This document shows positions 24,401-36,163 of a DNA stretch of 64,000 bases, piece by piece; positions within the stretch are counted from its first letter, which is position 1; every line of letters begins with the position of its first letter. This DNA is from Owenia fusiformis (lineage: Eukaryota; Annelida; Polychaeta; Sabellida; Oweniidae). The position numbers were made by a program, and so were the translations under genes. The stretch spans positions 34,820,436 through 34,884,435 of the forward strand of contig CAIIXF020000006.1 of NCBI GenBank assembly GCA_903813345.2, given 5' to 3'. The notes under the pieces are model-generated. The model had not been told where the DNA came from. It saw only the letters and a program-made list of their open reading frames with translations, and ran no database searches.

Positions 24401-26440
24401 AGATGTTGGTATCTTTAGATTTATATATACAATTTGTACCAATTGATAGTTACAAATTAGAATGTGGTTCTAACATGATAGAAACAATCCATAGCAAAGA
24501 GCAGAATCTTAAAAGTCAAAGTATATCTAATAATTTACTTTACCCACCACTTTCTGGTTAGACTTTAACCAGTCTAATGCAAAGTCCCAAATAATGGCTA
24601 AATTAAGGGAGATTCTTATGACTGTGCAAGAGACCATCCAGACCAAAACAAAACCGATTGCCACTCACTAGGATCAAAGTTGCAGGGAATATATTGCTTT
24701 TTATTATTTTGTATAGACATTAGAACCGCATTATTCCAATTCCTACTATGAGCATTGCACGCAAATCAAATGTATGATCTCCCAAGGATTAAAGTAAAAC
24801 ATATACAATGTTACTGAAAATTTGTATGCACCCTGCTAGAATATTGAGATCGTTTGCTCAAAACAGGGAAGATTAGGATCCCATTAAAAACATTTCTAGA
24901 GAAATCATGACAGAGCATATGGCTATCTTTCCTCTTATATGTAAAAATCAGTAAGAATCACAAAATACCAACTACATTGTCAACATATTACAGGTACAGG
25001 CACTGTGATTTAGTGGCAATAATAAAGGCAGACATCAGACAATGCATGCAATATATACAAGAAGTATTACTAGCCTTTGTATTAAAATGGGTAGACGACA
25101 TGCAACTGTTAACCCCTATACCTCTAAAATCAGCATCTTATATATCTTCATTATCATCATATTCCTTCCTTGATACAAAAACCATCATGGATAAAATACA
25201 CCATTCTTACACCACTCCACCTGTTCCAAAAATGTCAAATAGAAAGGATGCTCTTATTTCGTATCTGGCATTACCCTGACTTGCCATCACTTAACTATAC
25301 TGCCCTCTGAGACAAGGTCAAGCTGTTAAAGGAGATTCTGGTTAATCAAGGCCTTGACATTAACATTTTTGGGAAATTACAGGTAGCTATATTCTTTGAA
25401 GTATGGTAACAAGTAACTACTGTGGCAATGAGCGGTTTGATCCCAGATATGAATCCCCCTGCATCAATATAGGCATTAGGCTCAAGATTGTCACATACCA
25501 AAACTTAAAATGGTCATCTATTGAACTTATAAAAGAAATATAATGGGACTCACCTATTAAAAATGCAGTAATAGACCAATGTATCCAAGGTAATATAATC
25601 CAAACTTATAGAATGATCCTCTCGAATCTCTGCAAACACACAAATGTATACATGTACTTGTGAAAATATATTTGCAAAAAATATACTTCAAATAATAAGT
25701 GCAATGCTACATATATATTTAGTACACAAGGCTATTAGACTTACCTTTATAAATGATTTTAAATTGTATTCAAATACTCCAATTGCTATGCCTTTTATCT
25801 CAAACTCTATTTTAAAAGTGAACTTTTGGAATCTTTAAAACAATCAATAAAACAGATGTATGCATACCAAAGGTTGATTATAATATTGTAAATTCAAGTG
25901 AATGAAGCTAGTAGTAAATCAAATAATTTGAAGTAGATGTATTCAAAACCAAATCTTTAATTTATATAAGAAATCTATAGCCTTAGATTACCCCAAACAG
26001 AACTATAGTACATGATCCATTTCAGAATATAATTGACCTATATCCAAACACCTCATTCGATTTGTGAAAACTTTTTCCAGCTCCAATCTCACACTGAAAC
26101 ACATGCTCGTCCAAACACTTTTGGCAGTTCCCAGTGGTTTTACTGTTTTACAGTCAAAATTTTATGGCACTTCATGTACATATATTTTCTACCAGACAAA
26201 TTAACTAATAATTTTACTAAATCCTCATTATGTCAAGCTTAACTTCATGGGCTAGACTGGATCTAAAATCAAATTCTAAATTCAATCTCAAAATGTCAAT
26301 AATAGACATTTCTGAAAACGTTAACAAGCCTAGTCTCCATAACAAAACGATTGAATTTAAATGAGATAGCTTCAGCAATTCAAAGAACTGACTTTATCGT
26401 AAATCTCAACAGAGAGGGGTGGATATGAGTTATTCAATGG

Positions 26441-26520
26441 TGGTTTATACCCTGCGTGCAGTCTCATTATAAACTACCCTCTGCCTAGTATTGACTATAT
26501 TTCAGTTTAGCAGCCCTGCC
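26441..26520. repeat. Dispersed direct repeat, copy A
   Basis: Shares a block of about 75 bases with 28409-28490: ATACC..CG.GCAG..TC, TTATAAACTACCCTCTG, CTAGTAT.GACTATATT.CA and GTTTAGCA. Family unknown. Confidence 0.65.
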
Positions 26521-28408
26521 CCGAAGATTTGTGGTTGTGACAGCCCGGGTAATAAATCATTTAAAATCTACCACGCTGATCCTTTCTTAACCAATCACCG
26601 AAGTGGAAGGAACATGTGCTAAATAAGTACTCATTAACTATGCGATGATGTCAGAAGAAATGACCAGATAGAAAGTCATCCGTATTTCCACAACGAACTC
26701 TGATTGATTCGGTGAGATCAAAGATTTATTATAAACTGAAAGAGTGAAGACGAAGCTCATTTTTAAGAAGTAAAGTCGAAAGAATGCAAAGGGTAGGTGG
26801 TTTGATATAAAACATCCAATCCCAACTGGTGTCCAAAATGATAAAATAGACAAAAGTATGTGGATGGCTGAAACAGGTCCATTCACTGGACTTCACCTAA
26901 AAACTCAAGTAGATGCTCTTCTTATCTGCATGTACAATGTGTGGGTAGTAGATCATAGTAGATCCAATGTTTGATCAGGATTAATAATTAACTTAACGGT
27001 TGACCAGATAGGCGATGTACTAGAATTAGCAGGATTTATTAAATGATTTACATATACGCATATACCTTCAAAATATCAAGAAATAATATTTTTTGTTTCA
27101 TGCCCCTATGACCAAATGCACTTCTTATCTTTCCAAGGTTAAGGAGAGAGAAGGCAAGCTTTAATTGAACCCAGGGTCAAAAAACTTACATCACAACTCT
27201 TTTTCTCCCCTCTCTTTTAAGGCTATGCATCAAATCCATGTATCATTTCAACATTCCAGATAGAATTATTGCGATTAACCAAATTCCTATAGTATACTAC
27301 AAGATTACCCAAGATTATATGTACTTACAATGTAAGTTACATTCAAGTTCTAATGAGTGCCTGTAGAGTGAATGGATTGACCAATTCTAATATAAGCTAC
27401 TATTAATATCAGAACCAAGTCCAATTAATCACACTATGATTCCTAATACAAAACTCGATCATCCCAGAATTTTACATCGAGGGCCTTGGGCTAGGGTTTA
27501 GTGTTCCTGCTTTGCCGAACCCTGGTTCTAGTACCACCTGGCTATTACATACAAATGTCTTGTAATTTCTATTTTGACCAGATCTTATCAGTCTTAAATG
27601 TATCTTTCACAACATTAGGCAGTATGAACATGCGCGGCCCAAGGTCCAATATTTCACTATTTTGCCCTTTGAAATGACGTTATTACTATTATTACCACCG
27701 TTAATGACCAGGGCTGAAATAGCAAATTTGAAATAGAAAATCTTACGCACTGAACGATATCACTTTTCCCGGGAAACATAGCCGGGCGGATAATGTCATT
27801 ATTGCCAGACTAAAGTCATTAACGCCTGACACAATATTGCTCACGTCAATAAAGCAATTTAAATGACTTCTCAACTAGTACTAAAAACCCTAGAACAGGC
27901 CCTGCAAGGTGGTAATAATATTCGGTAAAAATTGCAATGGTGTGACTAAATTCTCTGATTAGATACAGGCTTAGTTCAAAGAATGATCTCAAATTTGAGG
28001 TGACATCATCCATTGATTTACATACCACACAACTGCCAAACTTGTTTTTTGGCGCTGTGCATTAAACTGTACAATTTCAAAATGTATCAATAATACATCT
28101 AAAGCTGAAACACTGCTGACTATATCATTACACTGAGATCAAGATCACAGTGAACTATGATAACTGAAAGTTAGTATAGCTATCTAGAAAGCGGATTATA
28201 CTGATTCCCTCCTGTTAAAGTATTATTCCCATAGCCTAATCTAATACCCTAGCAAAGAGATTATCAGAGGATGTACAATGGCCTAATCAATATATTGTAA
28301 TCAAATCATAGCCATTAACCCTTCAATGTAATAGAGATAATTGAATTTTGATTTAAAAATTGATATAATAGATATTAAACAGTTCACAAGTTGATCATTA
28401 CACCACAG

Positions 28409-28490
28409 GTGCATACCTTCGCGCAGAGTCTAGTTATAAACTACCCTCTGCTGCAGCCTAGTATAGACTATATTACAGTTTAGCAACCCC
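28409..28490. repeat. Dispersed direct repeat, copy B
   Basis: Same orientation as copy A about 2 kb to the left, with a few substitutions and a small insertion (CTGCAG). Confidence 0.65.
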
Positions 28491-31400
28491 ATCTCAACGA
28501 TTATATACCATTTGTGTCCCTTAAAGAACAGCAATCAATGTTGGATATGACCCCCTCCCTATTGCCCCTTTTTCAGTAAAATTAAATAATACAAAATGTA
28601 TGCATTCTAATTTATCACCAGAGTCTCTCTTTATTTGAGGCTTGAGACAGCATCTGCTCTCTTGTTCAAGAGAAGGTAGAGTATAGATGCTGCATCTGTT
28701 ATACATCAAAGAGTCAACAAAAAATGTGCTACATACGGTTTTCCACATACAGATAGAACATAGTGTAGCTGTCAGGATGAAAAATAGACAATTGTTCCTA
28801 CATAATCAGATAACACCATAGTACATCTATCACTACCCTGATCAATAATGACTACCCATACTATACTCTGACAATAGCAGATGCTTCTGATGTAGTCTAT
28901 ATGATAAGATCTACATCATTTCAATTAAAACTTCCTGGTTTTATGAGCATTAGAACATGACTGAAATATTTCTACATGTGACTCAAATTTTAAGAAGATA
29001 GAGGAAGTCTGACTCTATCACAAGAGAAAACATTTATCCTTTATGTAGTCTTAATCATTTACAATTTATTACAGTTACATGGCATTATGCATTTCGGGTA
29101 TCTATGACATGTTATAGCTATTGCAATTTGTAAAATAATAAAAATTATGAATTAAATTAAACTGTATTCCACATATCGTAAAAAACATACACTGTCTTGT
29201 CTGTAGCATGTTATCGCACACGTGCATGTGTAATATCCTGTTTCATCATACAAATAGGAAAACAAAGGAAACAAAAAAATATGTAAAAAATTATTGAATA
29301 ATCAACATGTAACTATTTACAACAGAAACAATCAATCAATTACAGGTTGTTTTCTATGAAAGTTCACATTTTTCAATAAGCATAAGCAATCTTGCACAAT
29401 GATATATTGGCAAGGGTGGAGAGTTGCTGAACTTGCGCATGAATCTGTCTGCAAATTGCTAGCTTTGTGTGCTTTATAGTAAATCAACCTAATGAATATG
29501 GCAAATGCCAGCTTTTTATTAGTGTAATCATATAGAATGTGCTAAAGAGTTGTTTTTTGCTAATAGCACATTTCAAGAATGAAACAATATGTCATCATGA
29601 TAAGCCATGACATCTCATTTTTTCTCAGCCCTGAGATGTTTCAGGTGAAACAGAAAGATGCTATGAGTATCAGAATGGAAAGATGCTGTGAGTATCAGAA
29701 TGACAATATGTATCTTTCCATTGATAAAGTTTATTCACTAGCTACCTGGATGACACTGGTAAATGAAGCCAGGGTAGTGTAGATTGAAATTACCATACCC
29801 TTTGTAATCATCATTATAATAATAAATTCTCTGAATTAAAATGACAATAAACTATTATAGGCTAATGTGACTATGAAGTAGTCTTAAATCAAGTCTCTGG
29901 ACCCCCCCCCCCCTTATCTTCTAGGGAGGTGAAGGAGGGATCATAGGCTAACCTTTTTGCTCTACTGTACTCTCGTGATTAGCCAAAAATATTTGGCCCT
30001 ACTCAGATGCTAGTATTCCAACTGATGAATCAGGGCTACCATGATCTTCCTGTAAGGAACATATAGATATAGAAGAGGCGCCATTAAAACTGATAGAAAT
30101 AGCATCTTCATAAGGAACATATCTAAATGCTCAAACCCCAATTGATTTAGACAAGGAACGGGAGGTCAAGTTTTAGGCTAAATTAAACCAACTGAAACTG
30201 ATAGGTATAGCAAGTGAGTGTAGCTTCCCTAATGGTTAAAAAACTTATGATTAATTGTCTAAGGTGGTCCCTAAGGTTTTAAAGTCCAAAAATGAAGTAT
30301 AAATCATTTTACCAAGTCTATCTCCACAAATATCTAGATTTTTACATGGTATGAATATCCCCTCATGGATTGACCTGTAGTAGCATTGGTGTAGTTGATA
30401 TTCCATCGAGTTGGACTCTACTACTATCCTAGAAGTCAAAAGTCACAAAAATAACTGAAAGTTATATTATGACTTGGCAGTATGCCACATTTAACAAGAA
30501 AAATTGAACATAAGAATGTAGGTACTTTGACCCTAGCACCCACCAACGTAAAAACTCAGACTGACAAAAAGCTGTTTAAGAGTTTTATTGACAATAAAAT
30601 GAAGACTAACACTGAGCAGCTTTGCAAGAAATATTTGATTTCTGATTTCACCCTTTAAAAGGGTATATATCAATGTTACATGTACAAACAAATACTTATC
30701 TGCAGACAGTTCAGTTCTGAGTATAAAAGATTTAATAGTCTCGAATAAAATTAACTGATGTCCCATGTATATATAATAAAAACTCTGCTTTACGTGTTTG
30801 TATTGATTTAAATTGATGCACATAAATGTTCCAATTCAGATGTTCACATAATTTTAAAGTAGATCTTTTCCTTAATGTTAGAAAAGGACCGCAGAAGATC
30901 GAGATCACTGGGTGATATCTCAAACGTTTGTTTCTTAGTTGGAAGTGTAAAAAATATATAAAAAAGCTTAGAAAGTCAAGTTGGATAGATAAATCCAGGG
31001 CCTAACAGGCAATGTGCATTCTAGGTCACCCCAGGTTAAATTGTACACATTCAGCTATGTAGTTTATAACAAAAACTGTCCATAAATCATGCAGTTTTAG
31101 AATACAAGTTAAGACAGATTCATATCTGGTTTGCATTGAAGATGGGTTGGACTGAGGTTCATACTCTCATAGTAGTTCCCTTAATACTAAAGTTTGAGAG
31201 AGATTCCAAAGGAAGTACAGACTTTTGGTCCTACAATGTCCTCATGGTAACAGTTTGAACTTAGTTCGAATTTTTAATCACTGTATTTTGAAGAAGAGGA
31301 GCAATAGGACGCATAGCTTTAAAACTCAAATTAATATCTGGCATCAATCATCTCGTATCAAGATTCTAGATTCACGGCACAGTGATCTCTTTAGCATTGA

Positions 31401-31541
31401 ATATCAATCAAATAGAAACAATAACATCTCATTATCTAGTAAGTAAGAAGTCACTTACCTCAGGTGAAAAATGTACATGTATTTGTTTTTATGTAAGGAG
31501 GGGTGAAAGAAAATTTCATTTTGTGTCAGATTCAGATATCT

Positions 31542-31860
31542 CACTGCTACCCACCTAATAACGGTGAAGAACGACCAATATCAGTGTAATATTGGCAATA
31601 TTAATGCCGATCGTCAGTGTAAGAAAAGCGAGGGACTAAATACGTGAATTGTGTCTTTGTTAACATATAAAACCTAAAACCATGGACACATTCTCAAACT
31701 AGACTATCTTCCTTAACTTCGAGCCAAATTATTATCTACAACGTGACTTATAAGTAGGTGTAAATCGGGAAATAAAAAAATCTTACCGAAACCTAGTCCC
31801 GGAGGAAGTTCCGCCATGATACACCGACGATACGTCTGTGTAATTAGGTGGGTAGCAGTG
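31542..31860. mobile_element. 319-bp MITE with CAC...GTG ends and 5-bp target duplication
   Basis: Ends are CACTGCTACCCACCTAAT and its exact reverse complement. Flanks carry a 5-bp duplication TATCT (31537-31541 and 31861-31865). There is no coding region. It is the third element in the window with CAC ends and a 5-bp duplication. Confidence 0.85.
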
Positions 31861-31865
31861 TATCT

Positions 31866-34533
31866 CTAGACAGTGAAATAGAAAAATGACTGACGAGACT
31901 AATTTGATGGGATGGCGTTAAAATAATAAAAAACGATTACATGACAACTGGTCATTGATCATTCAGAAAAAAACATAGCATACAATATCATACAATATCT
32001 AACAGCAAGATCTATAAGCTATTTGGCTATGTAATTAACATGTAACCAATTACAACACAGTTATCAGTGATATGTATACATTCTAATTATAGCATGACAA
32101 CAAATAACACAAACACCAATCTCCCAATTACCTCTGAACATTATGTAGATAGATGTACCATATATTCATTTACCCTTTGGAAATAAGGCTTTGGCTATAC
32201 TCTTCCAATAAACGATAATTTATAAATCTTGCCAACATTAGATCATAACATATATGGACATTGTTAGAAAATCATAAGCACTGATTGGCTGAGCTGTGAC
32301 AGCTTAATTAATAGCTTTACCCTGGGTTTCTACTTCACAGAAATTAAGGCCTTTAACATTTTTTATTTTAACTAACTCACAGTCACAATCTTTCATTATC
32401 TTCTCACTATTATTTCTGCACGTAAGGGTTAATTCATATCAGTCTATTGTACCCCCTCCTTACAAGCATATTGCTCCACCTGTATGGAGACTTTGTTCAT
32501 ACATTGAAGCCTATAAGACTAATAATATGCCATGTACATGTACCTGAGAACTCTGCCAGAAGTTATAATTACTCAGCTCTTTTTGAAAATGAGAAATCAC
32601 CCTTTGGGAAGGTGTATGTCATGTATTCACCATCAAACAACAAAGTAGACCTGAGAACATGAGAAGACTTTGACCAACATTATGAAGAAAAGACAGGTTT
32701 GTGTTTTAATAAAAACATCATATTTAGTGAACCGTATAAAATGACAATTCCCTATTAGATCAAGCTGCATTTCACCCCTATTTCACCAGTGCACTGAATA
32801 GCCAAATAACATGATAGAACATTTAGGAGCATCAAATTATATAAGAACATTTTTTGACATGCAACTTACAAAGTTTAAGCCTCATGGGTATCTTTAATAT
32901 GTTCATCACGAATAATTTAAACATTACATTTGTACATCTGATCATTTTTCAAACAAATGAAAGCGCACCTGTATATTTGTTATTAACCTAGAAATTTATC
33001 AGATAAAAATAATATTGTAGACTCTACTTCCTGTATTAGAATCAAAATGTAATTTTCTACACAAAAATCAATACAGATCATCATTTTGAGGGGTTCTAGT
33101 TAATGATCTTTCAGAGCATTTAATCACAAAATATAAGTAACTCATCCCTCGCCAATCCCATGGAATATTTGCCTTCCTTTCTAAGACACATACCCTTTCC
33201 AATAAGCTGATTTCAGTTCTTTAAAAGAGAGCTTCACCTATATTGTAACTTGCAAGTACATGTATCAGACTCTTTATCTCCTCAAGGTAAAAGACTCATT
33301 TTCGATTATAATACAAAAAATAAATCTCAATGAACGAGAACATTTCAACCTTTCTAAGAAATCCTTAAATGCATGTATTATTTTCCTAATATGAAACGTT
33401 TACATTGTGTATATTAACAGCATATTAACAGCATAGGGTGTTAAAATAATACAGGACGTATCAGTATCAACATTAGTGTATATATGACCTTAGGAAATGA
33501 ATAGGAAGTGAGACTACTTTAACCTTTAGTAACATATTAGTCACCAGTTGAATATGAGACCAAATTTGTGGTCAACAAGTATTTCATTGTCTCACTGTCT
33601 TAGACATATTGTTATTATTCAGAGAAAAACGCCTTTGTCCTTTATAAAACGTATATCCATATGAAAATGGAATTTGTTTCAATTTTGCTGAGATACAGAA
33701 TGTTGTGGTAATCTGGTCAACAAACTGATGCATGACATTAGTATCCATATTAGCAATTCGAACATGACTGTATTCATGCCTTCTATAAACTGTAAACAAA
33801 GTCAACATTTTACCCGGGGTATATTCGCGAACAATACCCCTGGTAATACGAGTAATATGTAACGTTATAACGGCTGGCCTTATATGGCACCATGAATATT
33901 CACATTTTGGTGAGTTTTCATGTTCAAATCGTAATATAGACCTCAGAGCAGGGGTAATATCATTGATTACACCCCTTAGGACTAGGCACAAAAGCTTTCG
34001 AATCCCTCACTCCCTTCGGTCATTCAGGGTACAGAACACGTTTCTGAGCTGTGAACTGTGTCCAGATCAAAAACAGTCTGATTTACTACTAGCCGACATC
34101 ACACCAAGCAGTTTGAATTTAAAATCATAAAAACGATAACCGACTGGAGAATTAGCAACAAAATCTCATTTCATGTGTGTATAAGGTCAGGACTAGTGTT
34201 CTTATAAATGGCAAAACTTTGAAAAATAATTGTGTAAAAAATTCAAATTTCAAAGTGCACCAGGAAGAGCTTTAGACGTGACCACCCTAAATCAACCCTA
34301 TAACATATGATTTGTACATGATCAGGGTTTAAATCATGTCCATATAACCAACTTAAGAGGCTATAAAATACTCTAAATAAAGGAGGTAAATTCAAAAATT
34401 GAAAAATTCCGGTGATGAAGTTTGACCCAATTTTAGAAAGCAAAACAAACGTTCAAATTGCAAATTCCTTTATATTTACACATCATTTAGCATAAATCAG
34501 CTATTCAGATTTAAGTAATTTGTGTATACTTAC
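31866..34533. other. Non-coding stretch
   Basis: No recognisable exon. A 135-codon frame at 33584-33991 (minus) resembles nothing I know and is near what chance allows; the surrounding sequence contains a CCGGGGTATATTCGCG / GGGGTATT partial palindrome, so it is more likely repeat-derived. Confidence 0.5.
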
Positions 34534-34701
34534 CGAAATTCAGTGGTTTGAGCTCGGATATTGATGTAAATCCATATAAAACGTAAAAATACTTTACAAC
34601 TGATACACGCTATTGACTGTCAATCATGGCGGACCCAGCCCTCTCAGCTGTTCCATCTTGACATCCTCCTCCCTGTACTTGAGCATTTCTGTTAATTGAG
34701 T
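34534..34701 (-). other. Candidate leader exon (minus strand)
   Basis: Bounded by a strong acceptor (ttttttgacag before 34701) and a strong donor (AATTTCG|gtaagtatac at 34534/34533). The first 25 codons are open in a helical, charged reading, ending ..GLGPP and TGA at 34626-34624. Together with a donor at 35100 it could form the 5' leader of a minus-strand gene; the nearest such gene to the left is the delta-catenin start exon at 2.5 kb. The link is unproven. Confidence 0.35.
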
Positions 34702-35099
34702 CTGTCAAAAAAATTGAAGTAAAATGTCACATCAAATTCTATTAAATTTAATAAAGAATTAATGTAATTGAAAAGTATCCTTCTATCCTGAAATCAAACA
34801 TATTTCAAGTCAAAATTTAAATTCAAGAAATATCGTAATTGGAAACATAGGGAGGATGAAAAACAAACTAACTTTCTATAAACATCTCGCACCTGTCGAG
34901 AGTTCAATTTTAAGTTCCGTGTGGAATAGATGTCACTGTTGTAAACTTGATTTCGTCCAGTAATTGCTTTTTCATAATCCCGGGGTTGTTATGTGCACAG
35001 AATAATACCTGGTTCAAGAAGAGGGAAAGCCCCAGAGCTTTAGCAATGACTGACATAATACGTCTCTTGCATACCACCTTCGCTTGCACAAATTCTCAC

Positions 35100-35117
35100 C
35101 AGTTGATTTTCGAACAT
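35100..35117 (-). other. Candidate first leader exon segment with ATG (minus strand)
   Basis: ATG at 35117 followed by five codons (MFENQL) to a good donor CAACTG|gtgaga at 35100. The reading joins in phase with the exon at 34701. Its 5' end is unknown. CCAAT (ATTGG on minus) and ATGGCGG (YY1-like) motifs lie upstream near 35,250-35,300, as expected close to a transcription start. Confidence 0.3.
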
Positions 35118-35474
35118 AGCGCGTCGTCATGATGTTTTAATCAATGTAAACATATTCCTTACATATTTCTTTATCTTGATGTGAAAAAAACATGCTATGA
35201 TATTGGTTAATATGCCAGGAATCAACATAATATTATTCGAAGCGTTATTAAAAAAAATTTAATCCGCCATTTTTGTTTATCGATTTGGACCAATCAGAGG
35301 TGTACGTCATCTCAATACAGGTTTACATTTTAAGCGTATGTCATCTTTGAACTCTGGGGTTAATCCTCCTCTTACCTGGTTCCAAACCTGTCTAATCTTT
35401 TCTAATTTTCTCCCTGAAAAGGAGGTGAAGGAGTGATTCCTATTTGAAAAATAACATGTGACTCAATTGAGGAA

Positions 35475-35590
35475 TGCAGCAAAAGTCTGAACATGCAGTT
35501 TTTAAATAGCTCAAAATTGTCAAATGTGAATCCCCCTGCAAATTTTGAAGGTGAACCCCTTTCCTTGGGAAATGCTGGCTACAGGCCTGA
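35475..35590 (-). repeat. GGCCYGTAGCCAGG-family repeat, copy 4 (partial)
   Basis: Contains CATGCAGTTTTT, TCAAAATTGTCAAATGTGAA, CCCCTGCAAATTTTGAAGGT and ends GGCTACAGGCCTG, as in the copy at 10.7 kb. Confidence 0.65.
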
Positions 35591-35796
35591 AAGGGATTTT
35601 TGAGGTTGCATGAGATCAACACCTCAGACAACATGATGAATTTTTAAGAGCATACTTTATTATCAAGAAAAATAGATATATTCTCATCATTAGCAATATC
35701 TATTATTGATTCATTTTTATTCAATTATCTTAAAATGAAGCATAAGATACAAATCAGTCCATATTGGTTGTTGTCACTTGGCAATCGCATGACAAG

Positions 35797-35802
35797 TTTA
35801 TT
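35797..35802 (-). terminator. Candidate poly(A) signal for the DNMT2 gene
   Basis: TTTATT on plus (AATAAA on minus) about 360 bases beyond the stop codon at 36164. A second candidate lies near 35,653. Confidence 0.35.
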
Positions 35803-36163
35803 TTTTGAAAATATATTTAAAATAGAATGTCATGATATGATACCCTCAGTTGTCATGACATCCTTCGTGGTGATAGGCACATATTGCAGTATGGCACTGT
35901 TTTAGTAGAGTAGCACTTGTCCATAGTAGTCAAACCAATGTTGTGATTTAACAACACATAATATCAATGTTATGACATCATCATTTGAAAGCACATCAGT
36001 CATTATGCTCGGAATATATTTAGAATATCAGTATTTCTTTATATGACTTCACCAATTGTTCATCTCTTGCGATATGAAATCCCCAGATGTGTTACGGTAT
36101 TATCAGTAGTGTTATAAAATATGTCATGTCATCATCAGTATTGCTAAGACATCAACAGTATTG

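Larger units (their letters stand above)
7709..31536. other. Long non-coding region (about 24 kb)
   Basis: No exon of a recognisable protein was found on either strand. Open frames are short and without family resemblance; the longest (13824-14210, minus) is about what chance allows in AT-rich DNA. The region holds poly-G/C tracts (near 9997, 10784, 12129, 13603, 22306 and 29902), decayed CAGTAAAACC-type repeats, two copies of the GGCCYGTAGCCAGG family, palindromes at 17.4-17.9 kb and a dispersed repeat at 26.4 and 28.4 kb. It may be intergenic or a long leader intron of the minus-strand delta-catenin gene. Confidence 0.6.

Noticed and set aside
31788-31818. Minus-strand exon-like segment starting MAELPPGLGFG with a gtaaga donor
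   Set aside because: It lies inside the 319-bp MITE (31542-31860), so it is transposon sequence and not a first exon.
33584-33991. 135-codon minus-strand frame
   Set aside because: No family resemblance, no splice sites or domain, and one or so frames of this length are expected by chance in a window this AT-rich.
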